A program made the translations under genes and the position numbers. This document shows positions 13,201 to 20,503 of a stretch of DNA of 20,503 nt, one piece after another. Every line of letters begins with the position of its first letter. Positions within the stretch are counted from its first letter, which is position 1. The stretch is taken from assembly GCA_030681145.1 (NCBI GenBank), contig JAUXXK010000263.1, forward strand, positions 1-20,503. The letters are read 5' to 3'. This DNA comes from Methanobacteriaceae archaeon. Lineage in GTDB: Archaea > Methanobacteriota > Methanobacteria > Methanobacteriales > Methanobacteriaceae. The notes beneath the pieces were generated by a model, which saw only the letters and a program-made list of their open reading frames with translations, did no database searches and was not told the origin of the DNA.

Positions 13201-15318
13201 ATTTTTAAGATTAATAAAATCTTTAAGTGATTCTAGATCCTGTATGATTTCATAATCATTCTGTGGTGGGTTTTCCAAGTATATTGAATCAATCTCATTT
13301 TTTATTTTTCTATACTTACCACTTAAGAATTTGATTTTGCTGGAGGACTGTTCCAAGTACTCTCTTAATAATACATCCAGATCCTTTTCCAGGACTGAAT
13401 CATGGAATCTTTCTAATATTTTCACATTAGTTTGGAGTTTCTCCAGTTTCTCCAGTAAGAGATAAGCATCGTTTTCATGTTCATCCCAAACCGGTGAATT
13501 CAAGATTTTTAAATCGATAGGTCTTGAATCAGCCAGTATCTGTGAGGCTAATATTGTTTTATCCACTTCCAGGAAGTTTTTAGATGGCTTAATACCATAG
13601 GCATCTTCCAGTTCACGGGCTTTTTTACGGAATAATTCCAGATTCTCCAGTGTCTGTATAATCTGTTGTTCAATCTCCCTCATGGTCGGAGGTAGGATCA
13701 TACCCGGATCGGTTCCAGACCATGGGTTTTCAGCTAGTGGTGGTAGAAGTTGGGATAGTTTTGCTAGGTTTTCCAGTTCTATGATGGATTCTTCCCATTG
13801 TTCCGGGGTGATATCCTCTGGTGATGGTATCCTGACTAATGGTATTTCATCAAATTTCTTCTCGGCCATCTCCTTCATACCAAATAGTTGGAATGGGGAT
13901 AGCCTTATTTTGTATAGGGGCTGATGTAGTGCTCGATTATATTCATTTAGCTGTTTTCTGAGTGTTTCAAGCCTGTTTAGTTGTCTGCCTATATCAAGTT
14001 TATCTTCATGTATTTCCTTAAGAGAACTTTCCAGATCTTGCAAGACATCTTTTTTACGGGCCTTGTGGGAGTGCAACTCTAAACAGAATTTGCCTAATCC
14101 TATACGATCCAATCTATTTTTAACCACTTCCAGTGCAGCCATTTTTTCACTGACAAATAGTATGGTTTTACCACTGGCCATTAACTCAGCTATAAGATTT
14201 ACAATGGTCTGGGACTTACCAGTACCCGGTGGTCCCTCCACCACCAAATTAGATCCTGCCTTCACATCTTCAATGGCTGCAATTTGTGATGAATCAGCGT
14301 CCATGACATGATATACATCTTGGTAGCGGAGTTTTTCATCAACCTCGCTTTCCATGAAGTTAGAGCGTTGGCTGGCTAGGTCTGGATTGAAAATGGCCTC
14401 AATTAATGGTTTTTCTGTTATATCTATTGTTTCTTGGTAAGTTGCCGGGTCAAGGTCCCGGTACATTACAAATTTGGTGAAGGAGAAGAATCCTAACTGT
14501 ATCTGGTCGTGGACTTTCCATCCTTTCATAGACCTAACAGCCTTTTTAACCTTTTTTAAGTATTTATTTATGTCATCAGCATGGATAGGCATACTGAATT
14601 CAGGCAATTCCATGTCCTGTTCTTTGAGTTTGGCCTGGAGAGATATATTGGTGAGAATATCGTTGCCGTCCCAGTGAATTGAAAATGACATACCCACTTT
14701 TCTCCTTTCCAGGATGACAGGTATTAGTACTAGGGGTGCCTTGCGTATGTCTGGTACGTGGGGTTCGTCCCATTCCAGGAATCCTAATGCCAGGTATAAT
14801 ATATTGTAACCCTGCTCCTGGAGCATGGTGCGGGCCCGCTGGTTTATGTAGAAGAGTCTTCGCTGGAGCTCTGGGGGTGTTAATTCTGTTTCCAGAAATC
14901 TGTTTTTTTGTTCCTCAACAGTTTCTTCATCAACCGTGGGAAATTCCCATAGCTCGGAATCTTTTTCAACTTCTTCTTCAGAACCCACCTCAATCTGAGC
15001 AATCTTTATATTCTCCATTTTAGATTCAGATTTGATATTAGTAGAATCATCATTAGTATTAATTTTATCATCAATGACTTCTTCTACTACTATTTCTACT
15101 TCTTCCTGCTTTTTTTCATCTCTTTGAGGAAGAAACTGCATTTTTTTCTCATTTAAAACCAGATAATCGTAAATGTGAGAGGGAGAATCATTTACCACTT
15201 CAATGGTTCGGGATCTAGGTCTGAAATTTAAAAGCTGATTACGCATACTCAAATCAAGTAATTTCCGCCTTAGACTCTTAAATTCTTTTTGAATAGATTT
15301 CTTGGCTTTGGATCCCAT
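10249..15318 (-). CDS. DUF4011-SF1 helicase-Vsr endonuclease-DUF3320 protein (Hhe-like)
   Basis: This is a 1,689-residue multidomain protein. The N-terminus (about 8-60) carries the DUF4011 signature LRRKLLDLSMRNQLLNFRPR, and DUF4011-type sequence resumes at 145-345 after an acidic insert (70-125). The SF1 helicase has Walker A GPPGTGKS (362-369), motif II FDEASQ (996-1001), GDTNQLPP (1021-1028), HYRSRHE (1070-1076), QGDERDVIFIS (1196-1206) and LNVLITRARE (1233-1242), split by a long helical insertion (400-930). Next is a Vsr/DUF559-like nuclease at 1290-1380 (FRVDMGI with D1321, IECDGA with E1338/D1340, RDRDRLREQVL, GWKIIHVWSTDW). A very acidic linker (1395-1500) leads to a DUF3320-type domain (from about 1510). 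This order matches the single-gene anti-phage system named Hhe. GAGGG precedes ATG 15318, with a TATA-like box at 15366-15375. Unlike the neighbouring pair, its base composition matches the chromosome. Confidence 0.9.
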   Translation of the reverse strand: MGSKAKKSIQKEFKSLRRKLLDLSMRNQLLNFRPRSRTIEVVNDSPSHIYDYLVLNEKKMQFLPQRDEKKQEEVEIVVEEVIDDKINTNDDSTNIKSESKMENIKIAQIEVGSEEEVEKDSELWEFPTVDEETVEEQKNRFLETELTPPELQRRLFYINQRARTMLQEQGYNILYLALGFLEWDEPHVPDIRKAPLVLIPVILERRKVGMSFSIHWDGNDILTNISLQAKLKEQDMELPEFSMPIHADDINKYLKKVKKAVRSMKGWKVHDQIQLGFFSFTKFVMYRDLDPATYQETIDITEKPLIEAIFNPDLASQRSNFMESEVDEKLRYQDVYHVMDADSSQIAAIEDVKAGSNLVVEGPPGTGKSQTIVNLIAELMASGKTILFVSEKMAALEVVKNRLDRIGLGKFCLELHSHKARKKDVLQDLESSLKEIHEDKLDIGRQLNRLETLRKQLNEYNRALHQPLYKIRLSPFQLFGMKEMAEKKFDEIPLVRIPSPEDITPEQWEESIIELENLAKLSQLLPPLAENPWSGTDPGMILPPTMREIEQQIIQTLENLELFRKKARELEDAYGIKPSKNFLEVDKTILASQILADSRPIDLKILNSPVWDEHENDAYLLLEKLEKLQTNVKILERFHDSVLEKDLDVLLREYLEQSSSKIKFLSGKYRKIKNEIDSIYLENPPQNDYEIIQDLESLKDFINLKNQLQDYEEVARKFFGSQWDLETSSVKDLTATARWVIDFRKLVNEKIITEKTMELVAQGIDKAEIMRLENELLAENDYFSQALEKLKSTLNTHSHIIFNKEPQLVSFSQWKTRLRLWQDNLSILALWSQYLEKKKLCMKTKAAPFIPSVESGVIILDDVKDVMEGNLADSLLTRAFNEISILYTFIGDLHQGRITEFQELDSKIIELNRKRLFNKLNKEMPQVFGGAAPNSEASVLSGEFTRKRGHLPLRKLLAKTGGLVTQIKPCFMMSPLSIAQYLDPSNPKLEFDVVIFDEASQVKPEDALGAFLRGKTSVVMGDTNQLPPTSFFDQMIISEEETEEVARAADMESILHLCKRSFQVKMLRWHYRSRHESLIAVSNQEFYDNYLLVYPSPCHESEELGLKHNYLPETVYERGRGSFNPLEAKEVVKEIFNHFKKYKGTKSLGVGTFSVAQMNAILEELERMRKEHPRMEKYFREDADEHFFVKNLETIQGDERDVIFISIGYGFDENQKISLNFGPLNQEGGERRLNVLITRAREKCVAFSNFRSMDLHVSGGTPFGVKALKTFLQYAETGSLSLESAHNDEIMSPFEESVYQFLVEHGLEVERSIGCAGFRVDMGIIDPENPGRYMVGIECDGAMYHSSSVARDRDRLREQVLEGLGWKIIHVWSTDWYRNREETQKKLLNSIGVLEIESQALSEAEKLETEDNVEIEEDPSEDIVQLTDTQNIDEDSAISIIDGDNELDEDDLAISKMDEAEFNDEMGTLEELSSEEGEISDDMHSEEDTTSSSDVISRPEAKKPSPPKVEDKLIPYQAYESNTLKTSEDLYKSPTPVVSTVVSEIVSIEGPIHFEEVIRRIREGCGLRRAGNKVRNIISSAIEMAENNGNIRRSGDFLLLNDTSQIPVRERIYKPDITFISAEEIEEAIKMVLDFESSVIKKELVIKTSRLFGFKTTSKKTLNRILGVMEDMINKGILRESNGKIDLNK

Positions 15319-15745
15319 ATTTTCCCTCTAATTTATCCTATTATCCGTGGTGAATTTACGGTGAAATTATTTAAATCACAGTATAATAACCCATAAATGA
15401 TAATTTAATATTTTTATTTTAAGTGTTTAGGACTTTATAAATTATACCATTATAGCTTAGTTGTTATTTAATAAATTTATAAGCATATTCTAAGTGAAAT
15501 TTGATTCTATTTTATAATATAATTTTTAAGATACTTTAATTATTAGATTATAATTGTATTTTGTTTTTAAATTATAACACTTATCTAATAAATATTTTGA
15601 GTATTAATAATGCATAAATCTTTCTTTGGGTTGATTTGTATTAGAATAAATGAAAATAATTTATTTTGTAGAAATTCTTATAAAAAATATAGTGAAATTA
15701 AATCTCATCATACTTTCTTTTATAAAAAATATAGGTATAGTGAAA
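15319..15745. other. AT-rich gap between mrfB and the large helicase
   Basis: I find no gene here. The right-hand part of the large helicase's leader holds TTTAAATAAT (minus strand, 15366-15375), a reasonable TATA box about 50 bases before its start. GGTGAA is seen twice on the plus strand (15349-15354 and 15360-15365). The far end (15680-15745) contains a duplication of the mrfB 3' end. The rest is simple AT-rich sequence. Confidence 0.4.
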
Positions 15746-15759
15746 TCAAATCTCATCAT
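15688..15759. repeat. 24-bp near-identical repeat copying the 3' end of mrfB
   Basis: TATAGTGAAATYAAATCTCA plus TCAT occurs at 15688-15711 and 15736-15759, offset 48 bp, with one T/C difference. Both copies are preceded by ATAAAAAATAT (15680-15690 and 15722-15732), so the unit is about 40 bp with a six-base insertion in one copy. The right copy contains the stop and last codons of mrfB; the left copy lies beyond it. Confidence 0.75.
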
Positions 15760-16726
15760 GCATCCGTGATAATATAAGGGCCAAAGTAACAATATCCATC
15801 CGATTGTGCTCTACTATAGGCACTAGTGGCCCAATATTACCTGTTTTTTGATAGGTTTTATAATAACCGGGAATCTTACTACCTGGAACATCTTCGCTTC
15901 TTTCAATATCAAACAAATGTTCTTCAATTGTTGTAAGTTGACAATTGGGTAAATTATTCCTCCACATCCTTCTGGAAAAATGCAGCAAATCAAAGTGTGG
16001 TCGGTTTAAATCATTATTTATGGAAAAATGTCTTAAACGATTTTTGATAAAGGGTAAATCAAAAGTAACACCATTAAATGATACAAAAGCAGTTTCTTTA
16101 TCGACTTGCGAGGTTAAACCAGATAGTACTGCGGGTTCCTCACTAAAATCTCTTAAAAGGTATTGGCGCACTTCTATCTCATCTTCTTCTATGGTGGCCT
16201 CCCCCATCAGTATCACCGGTACATTGGATAAACCCATGGTTTCAATATCTAAAAAGATAAAGTGTTCTGGCTTTTTAAATCCAGCACATTCCAAAACTCT
16301 TTTGTGAGAGGCAGGATAACGGTTTTTTACTAAATCAATGATGTCACAGGAGTCCCCATTGCACATCCGATCCAGGAATATTTGGGCCTTATCACCAAAA
16401 CGAGGGTGTTCAATTAGATCATCAATAGTCTGGTAGCCCTGTTTCTTTAAGCGATCAGCGGTACAGTCACCAATCCCGGGTAATAATTTAAAATCACATT
16501 TAATAGATTTTTCCACTTTACTGTCAGATTTGAGGTTGAAATTTATTTTCTCACGGTGCGTAATCTGTAATGTTTTTCCGTGGGGTGTTTCAATCTCTTC
16601 ACCGCCCAGTTCATCCAGGGTGGAGTCCTCATACTGAGCCAGTAACTTAGCCTTTAGCCGTTCAATAGGGTCACTAATTTCAGATAGGGAATCTGTTAAA
16701 TACTCTTCATGTTCCTGCTTTTTCAT
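15746..16726 (-). CDS. mrfB: MrfB/YprB-like RNase H-fold 3'-5' exonuclease with HhH
   Basis: This is the partner of the upstream MrfA-like helicase. In Bacillus, MrfAB repairs mitomycin-type adducts outside UvrABC, with MrfB as the DEDD exonuclease. Domains seen here in 326 residues: a charged N-terminus; a helix-hairpin-helix segment LLPGIGDCTADRLKKQGY (81-98) with its extension to about 107; and an RNase H-like exonuclease at 155-325. The latter has D160/E162 (FLDIET), D223 (FNGVTFDLPF), a conserved HFDLLH at 244-249, and H307 with D311 (HNRMDIVTL). The full DEDDh-type set is present. The TPR region found at the C-terminus of bacterial MrfB is absent; the protein ends at HDEI. AAGGAT lies before ATG 16726. 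The gene follows mrfA after 208 bp, so it may have its own promoter. The start is well supported. Confidence 0.85.
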   Translation of the reverse strand: MKKQEHEEYLTDSLSEISDPIERLKAKLLAQYEDSTLDELGGEEIETPHGKTLQITHREKINFNLKSDSKVEKSIKCDFKLLPGIGDCTADRLKKQGYQTIDDLIEHPRFGDKAQIFLDRMCNGDSCDIIDLVKNRYPASHKRVLECAGFKKPEHFIFLDIETMGLSNVPVILMGEATIEEDEIEVRQYLLRDFSEEPAVLSGLTSQVDKETAFVSFNGVTFDLPFIKNRLRHFSINNDLNRPHFDLLHFSRRMWRNNLPNCQLTTIEEHLFDIERSEDVPGSKIPGYYKTYQKTGNIGPLVPIVEHNRMDIVTLALILSRMHDEI

Positions 16727-16934
16727 AGTAATCCTTATTTATTATTTATCTGATTAAATAGAAGATATAATGTATTAATTCATCATAATAAGAAAATTAT
16801 TATAAACATCCCACACTACAAAATTCAATCATATTATATCTTATCTTATTTTTTTATTCATTATAAGTAGTTTTAGAGAGCATATGAGAGATAATAATTA
16901 AATCCATTTATCGAAAAAACTAAAAAAACAACCA
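16727..16934. other. mrfA-mrfB spacer
   Basis: This 208-bp AT-rich spacer contains no gene that I can see. An AAGGAT ribosome site for mrfB lies at its left end, and an A-rich run next to the mrfA stop (16914-16928) could give a U-rich transcript end. It is long for an operon junction, so mrfB may be transcribed separately. Confidence 0.35.
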
Positions 16935-19736
16935 CTAAAGGAGTTTACGTAGATTATCCGAGGCCTCTGCATGGTCGGGGTTCAAGCTGAGGGCTTTACT
17001 ATAAAACTGTATGGCTCCCTGAATATCTTGCTGGGCCTGTAATATTACTCCCAGTAAATACCATGCCTGGTCATTTTCAGGTTTAGAGCTAATAATATCA
17101 CTGAGAAAATGCTTAGCCTCTAAATATTCTCCATTGTTATAGAGAGATGTTGCGAGATTAAAGATTAATTTATGATTTTTCTTATCCAACTCATATGCCT
17201 GTTGATAGTACAACAAGGCCATTTTATGATTTCCCAATTGTTCCAGGGTTCTGGCCTTGTACTGTAAAATATGGGGGTCGTGTGGTTTAATTTCTAGTGC
17301 CTTATCAAAGAAGGATAATGCCTCATCTATTTTGTGGTTTTCAAATAATTCCACACCCCGTTCCTGTAGCTTATCCAGTGCTTCAAATTCAACATAGGCT
17401 TCAGCACCAGCCATAGATTTCTGGGGTTGGACATTGTTTTCTGTGGGAATATCATGAATTATTTCAGGAGTTTTACCGGATTCCATGGCCTGCATCATCT
17501 TTTTTAGAATATATGTGGTGGCATCCTTGTGCAGCGGCCTGTTCTCGTTACCACATTTTGGTGAGTAAATGCATGAGGGACAGCCCTCTTTACACTGGCA
17601 ATCTTCCACTAATGACCTTGTGGATGCTACCAGTTCTTCAAATACTTCAGTGGCCTTCTCAGCCAGGCCAATGCCTCCTTCATAAGCATCATAGATAAAT
17701 ATAGTGGGTTCTTGTGTGTCTGGATGATAAGGGGTGGAGAGTCCTCCGATATCAAACCGGTCGCACATAACATGTAATGGGAACAATGCAATAAGGGCGT
17801 GTTCAGTCCCGTGCAGCCCCCCAGCAAATATTTCATCACCTTCAAATTTAGCCTCCAACTCTTCTTTGAGTGAGGAGGGTAGGGTAAACCAGACTCCGCG
17901 GGTTCTGAATTTAAGTGGGGCCAAATCCAGAGGATAGGTGCCTAGTACCTTACGGTAATTCATAATCTTATATTTATAGAAGTCCTCGGAAACTTCCACT
18001 TCTCCGTAATTTACTTTTAAACCACCAATGTCTCGGCGATCTATTTTTTGGGTGATTTTAACATCAACATTTTTAAGAACTTGGGTGTGATAATCCACAT
18101 TTCTTTTGGCCACATTTATATACCTTTTTTTACTATCAAATGTCTCCACGGTATAGGTTTCCCCTTGGTTTATGAGTACCGCACCTTCATGCGCCTCCCG
18201 GTAAGCGTGGGAGCGCTCCATCTTCTCCATGAGTCTTCCGCTGTGCATCACTTTAAATATATCCGAAGATATCTGGTCCAGACCATGCTTAAATGCGGGG
18301 TTGTCATTGGAGTTGTAAATCCACTGTCTTGGTGTTTGTCTGATAGTGCCATCTCTTACCAGTTGTTTTATTATAGAATCATCACCCCCAAAATATTCTT
18401 CTAGATCATCACGGGTAAGTGGCAGTTCATTTGCCGCACACAATAGATGTCCTTGGGTGATGTGAGGATTTTGAAGGTCAATTATGGCGTTTTCGTGTGG
18501 TTTATCAAATAAAAAGCGGGGGTTAATCATGAAATATTGATCCAGTGGATTTTGAAATGCAATTAAAACCACTAGTGAATCGTTATGTTTTCGGCCTGAT
18601 CTTCCGGCTTGCTGCCAGATAGAAATCATGGTTCCGGGGTATCCTGATATAATCACTGCATCCAAAGTACCTATATTGATTCCAAGCTCCAGTGCATTGG
18701 TTGTGGTAACTCCTACCAGTTCTCCTGTTCTGAGTTTATGTTCTATGCCTCGCCTTTCCTCTGCCAGGTACCCCGCCCGGTAGGCAGTTATTTTTCCAGC
18801 CATCTTAGGTTTAGTCATGGCAATCTGGCCCTTGGACCACATAGCAATAAGTTCAGCCATCTTCCGGGAAACCGTAAAACACAACGTCTGCAAGTTCTGT
18901 ATAATAAAAAATAAGAACAGATTCATGGTTTCCTGGTGAGCAGAAAGATCATTTTTCTTTTTATAGGGGTTGTATAAGACGAAGTGTTTCTCCCCACTGG
19001 GTGATGTGTCATTAGAGATTAAACTAAAGGGTTTTCCAATTAGCTTTTCACTGAACTCCTTGGGGTTGGCCAATGTGGCCGAAGACAAAATAAACTGAGG
19101 ATCAGATCCGTAATGACGGCAGATTCTCCTTAATCTCCTGATGAGAAATGCAACATTAGAACCAAATACTCCCCGGTACTGATGGGCCTCATCAATAACC
19201 ACAAATTTCAGGTTTTTATAAAATTTCTCCCACTGGTGGTGCCAGTATAGGATAAGGTGTAATTCATAGGGATTGGTTAAAATTAAGCGGGAATTTTTCT
19301 TTATCCATGGCCTTTCACTTTTAGGAGTGTCTCCATCATATATGTTAGGGGTGAGTTTAAGTCCCAGGTCTTCTTGCAGTTTCTTAATAATTTGCAGCTG
19401 GTCGTTGGCCAAAGCCTTAGCAGGATAAATGTAAAGGGCGGTGGCGTCTTCATCATAAGTCAACTGTTCCATTATAGGTAAGTTAAAAGCCATAGTCTTA
19501 CCAGATGCAGTGGGAGTTGTTATTAATACGTTTTCCCCGTTTCGGACGTGGTGAAATGATTGGGCCTGATGCTGGTATAGTTGGAAGTGGTTATCCTCCA
19601 AATATTGGATAATATTATCTGGCAGGTTTTTTACCTCTTCGTAGTGGGCTTTTCGAGCAGGGAGGGATTCCACATGTTCCACTTTATCGCGGTAGCGGAT
19701 ATCGTTTTTTAGTTTCCCTAGGACCTTACTGACCAT
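16935..19736 (-). CDS. mrfA: MrfA/YprA-like DExH helicase with DUF1998-type Zn site and C-terminal TPRs
   Basis: This SF2 3'-5' DNA helicase has 933 residues. Walker A is TPTASGKT (74-81) and the DExH box is VVIDEAH (179-185), with SAT at 219-221. The RecA2 motifs include TTTNALELGIN (344-354) and QQAGRSGR (375-382). The long C-terminal MrfA-specific region contains a DUF1998-type segment with GGIG (687-690) and a cysteine cluster C713, C715, C719, C722 and C728. In MrfA such cysteines bind zinc and are required for repair. An extra region follows (about 786-925) with four TPR units, for example EALSFFDKALEIKPHD (805-820) and GAIQFYSKALSLNPDH (907-922). Bacterial MrfA normally lacks TPRs; its partner MrfB carries them. 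ATG 19736 has AAGGAA upstream, and a TATA-like box lies at about 19795-19806. Likely repairs crosslink or adduct damage with the exonuclease downstream. Confidence 0.9.
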   Translation of the reverse strand: MVSKVLGKLKNDIRYRDKVEHVESLPARKAHYEEVKNLPDNIIQYLEDNHFQLYQHQAQSFHHVRNGENVLITTPTASGKTMAFNLPIMEQLTYDEDATALYIYPAKALANDQLQIIKKLQEDLGLKLTPNIYDGDTPKSERPWIKKNSRLILTNPYELHLILYWHHQWEKFYKNLKFVVIDEAHQYRGVFGSNVAFLIRRLRRICRHYGSDPQFILSSATLANPKEFSEKLIGKPFSLISNDTSPSGEKHFVLYNPYKKKNDLSAHQETMNLFLFFIIQNLQTLCFTVSRKMAELIAMWSKGQIAMTKPKMAGKITAYRAGYLAEERRGIEHKLRTGELVGVTTTNALELGINIGTLDAVIISGYPGTMISIWQQAGRSGRKHNDSLVVLIAFQNPLDQYFMINPRFLFDKPHENAIIDLQNPHITQGHLLCAANELPLTRDDLEEYFGGDDSIIKQLVRDGTIRQTPRQWIYNSNDNPAFKHGLDQISSDIFKVMHSGRLMEKMERSHAYREAHEGAVLINQGETYTVETFDSKKRYINVAKRNVDYHTQVLKNVDVKITQKIDRRDIGGLKVNYGEVEVSEDFYKYKIMNYRKVLGTYPLDLAPLKFRTRGVWFTLPSSLKEELEAKFEGDEIFAGGLHGTEHALIALFPLHVMCDRFDIGGLSTPYHPDTQEPTIFIYDAYEGGIGLAEKATEVFEELVASTRSLVEDCQCKEGCPSCIYSPKCGNENRPLHKDATTYILKKMMQAMESGKTPEIIHDIPTENNVQPQKSMAGAEAYVEFEALDKLQERGVELFENHKIDEALSFFDKALEIKPHDPHILQYKARTLEQLGNHKMALLYYQQAYELDKKNHKLIFNLATSLYNNGEYLEAKHFLSDIISSKPENDQAWYLLGVILQAQQDIQGAIQFYSKALSLNPDHAEASDNLRKLL

Positions 19737-20166
19737 TTTAATTATTTCCTTTTTTATTAAATTTTTTAAAAGCCTTTGATAAGACTATTATAACTAATTT
19801 ATATTATCTTAAGAATAGATTTTCTATATTGAATATTATTAGTGGTAGCTATTGACTAATAAATGTATTTGAGTATTATTTAGAATTTAAAAGTTCTAGT
19901 AAGTACTTATTTGACATTTTCTATTCATATATTTAAATATAAATTAAACTTTAATTATTAAATTATTAGACTAAGATTCACCTAAATTTAAATTAAACAT
20001 TAATTATTAAATTATTAGACTAAGATTCACCTAAATTTAAATTAAACTTTAATTATTAAATTAGGATATTTATATTGTCTTAAATTCTTTAAAAATGGAG
20101 ATATAAGTGATTAAATAGAAAATAATTATTAAAATTTATTAAAAATGAATTTACTTAAAATAAAAA
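19737..20166. other. AT-rich gap with tandem repeat
   Basis: No gene is seen. On the minus strand, an AATATAAATTAG box at about 19795-19806 could drive mrfA. The centre is taken by a 49-bp tandem repeat (19941-20063). The remainder is simple A/T sequence after the stop of the leftward zinc-ribbon gene. Confidence 0.4.
19941..20063. repeat. 49-bp tandem repeat, about 2.5 copies
   Basis: Copies at 19941-19989 and 19990-20038 differ by a single base (T/A at the tenth position). A third, partial copy of 25 bases ends at 20063. The unit begins AAATTAAAC and contains the only mixed-composition stretch, GACTAAGATTCACC. Copies abut with no spacers, so this is not a CRISPR array. Confidence 0.85.
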
Positions 20167-20503
20167 TTAATCATTATAGCGTGGTTTACTAGAAAAGATT
20201 AGTTTACCACCACAGCCACACTCTTTTGGATCATCTGGACCCATTGGATGGTCTAGTTTGTAGTAAACTGGGCAACTGTCGCATAGCAAGTATCCGGATT
20301 CTTTGGAGTTTTTATTGGAAAAGTTTCCCATATTATTCATATTTACAAAATTAAACCCACTTGCTTTTCCCATCATATTGTTTATGGTTTTTTCCCGATA
20401 TTTACGGGAGACTAGTGATTTTACAAGAACTCCGGATCCTTTTAATACTTTCTTCATCAACCTAAATGTGTTTTGATGATTTGACAAGTTTTTACCACAG
20501 CGG
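20167..20503 (-). CDS. Zinc-ribbon protein (partial, N-terminus beyond right edge)
   Basis: The readable C-terminal part has about 112 residues. A basic segment (FRLMKKVLKGSGVLVKSLVSRKYREK) is followed by an Asn/Met-rich stretch and a terminal ribbon with C-D-S-C, then C-G-C-G-G (CDSCPVYYKLDHPMGPDD, then the CGCGG knuckle), ending FSSKPRYND. I place the true start outside the window. In frame, upstream of the first possible start (TTG 20487), the codons read R-C-G-K-N-L, which is the classic second half of a CxxCGKNL zinc knuckle. Alternative internal starts are TTG 20487 and ATG 20457. No family is recognised beyond zinc-ribbon proteins of methanogens; the role is unknown. Confidence 0.65.
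   Translation of the reverse strand, partial: RCGKNLSNHQNTFRLMKKVLKGSGVLVKSLVSRKYREKTINNMMGKASGFNFVNMNNMGNFSNKNSKESGYLLCDSCPVYYKLDHPMGPDDPKECGCGGKLIFSSKPRYND

Noticed and set aside
13682..15023. Several plus-strand frames of 67-95 codons inside the large helicase
   Set aside because: All lie opposite a continuous, motif-rich protein and lack ribosome sites; shadow frames.
18048..18404. Plus-strand frame of 118 codons inside mrfA
   Set aside because: It is antisense to well-defined mrfA coding sequence, has no ribosome site and no recognisable domain; a shadow frame.
19941..20063. Possible CRISPR array
   Set aside because: Repeat copies abut directly with no unique spacers, and no cas gene is in the window.

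Overview
The window reads as chromosomal DNA of a hydrogenotrophic methanogen of the order Methanobacteriales (Methanobacterium-like). Three things support this. It carries atwA, the methyl-coenzyme M reductase (MCR) activation ATPase. It encodes a secreted protein with pseudomurein-binding repeats, and pseudomurein is the wall polymer of this group. Its intergenic DNA is very AT-rich, with archaeal TATA-like boxes and Shine-Dalgarno (SD) sites of the AGGAGGTGAT type. TTG start codons are frequent. The genus is inference.

Left part (1-3210). A leftward ATP-cone protein runs off the left edge. Divergent from it is a tight rightward operon: a NifX-type iron-molybdenum-cofactor-binding-domain protein, a DUF134/UPF0251 DNA-binding protein with two Cys-rich zinc/Fe-S ribbons, atwA, and an overlapping 26-codon single-TM peptide missed by length cut-offs. 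A GC-rich hairpin ends the operon. Placing a nitrogenase-cofactor-type carrier beside atwA is the most attractive functional lead, because MCR activation has been reported to use nitrogenase-like iron-sulfur clusters.

Middle part (3211-6938). A secreted pseudomurein-binding transglutaminase-like peptidase is followed by a six-TM membrane protein (YjdF/DUF2238-like). Next is a leftward SatD-like protein with a C-terminal HTH. Its upstream region holds two perfect 17-bp inverted repeats, 51 bp centre to centre.

Right part (6939-19736) is dominated by nucleic-acid-processing machines. A translationally coupled PLD-nuclease/SF1-helicase pair (visibly AT-richer, probably acquired) converges on a 1,689-residue DUF4011-helicase-Vsr-DUF3320 protein. 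The first resembles a kinase-less two-gene Mokosh; the second resembles the single-gene system known as Hhe. Both are anti-phage candidates. Beyond them lies a leftward mrfA-mrfB (yprA-yprB) pair of the mitomycin-type excision repair pathway, in which the TPR domain sits on the helicase rather than on the exonuclease. A zinc-ribbon protein enters from the right edge.

Small repeats decorate the gaps: a 49-bp tandem repeat, a 21-bp direct repeat, and two short duplications that copy the 3' ends of the satD-like gene and mrfB just past their stops. No tRNA, rRNA, CRISPR array, transposase or integrase was seen. Functional calls rest on motifs recognised by eye; no database search was run.
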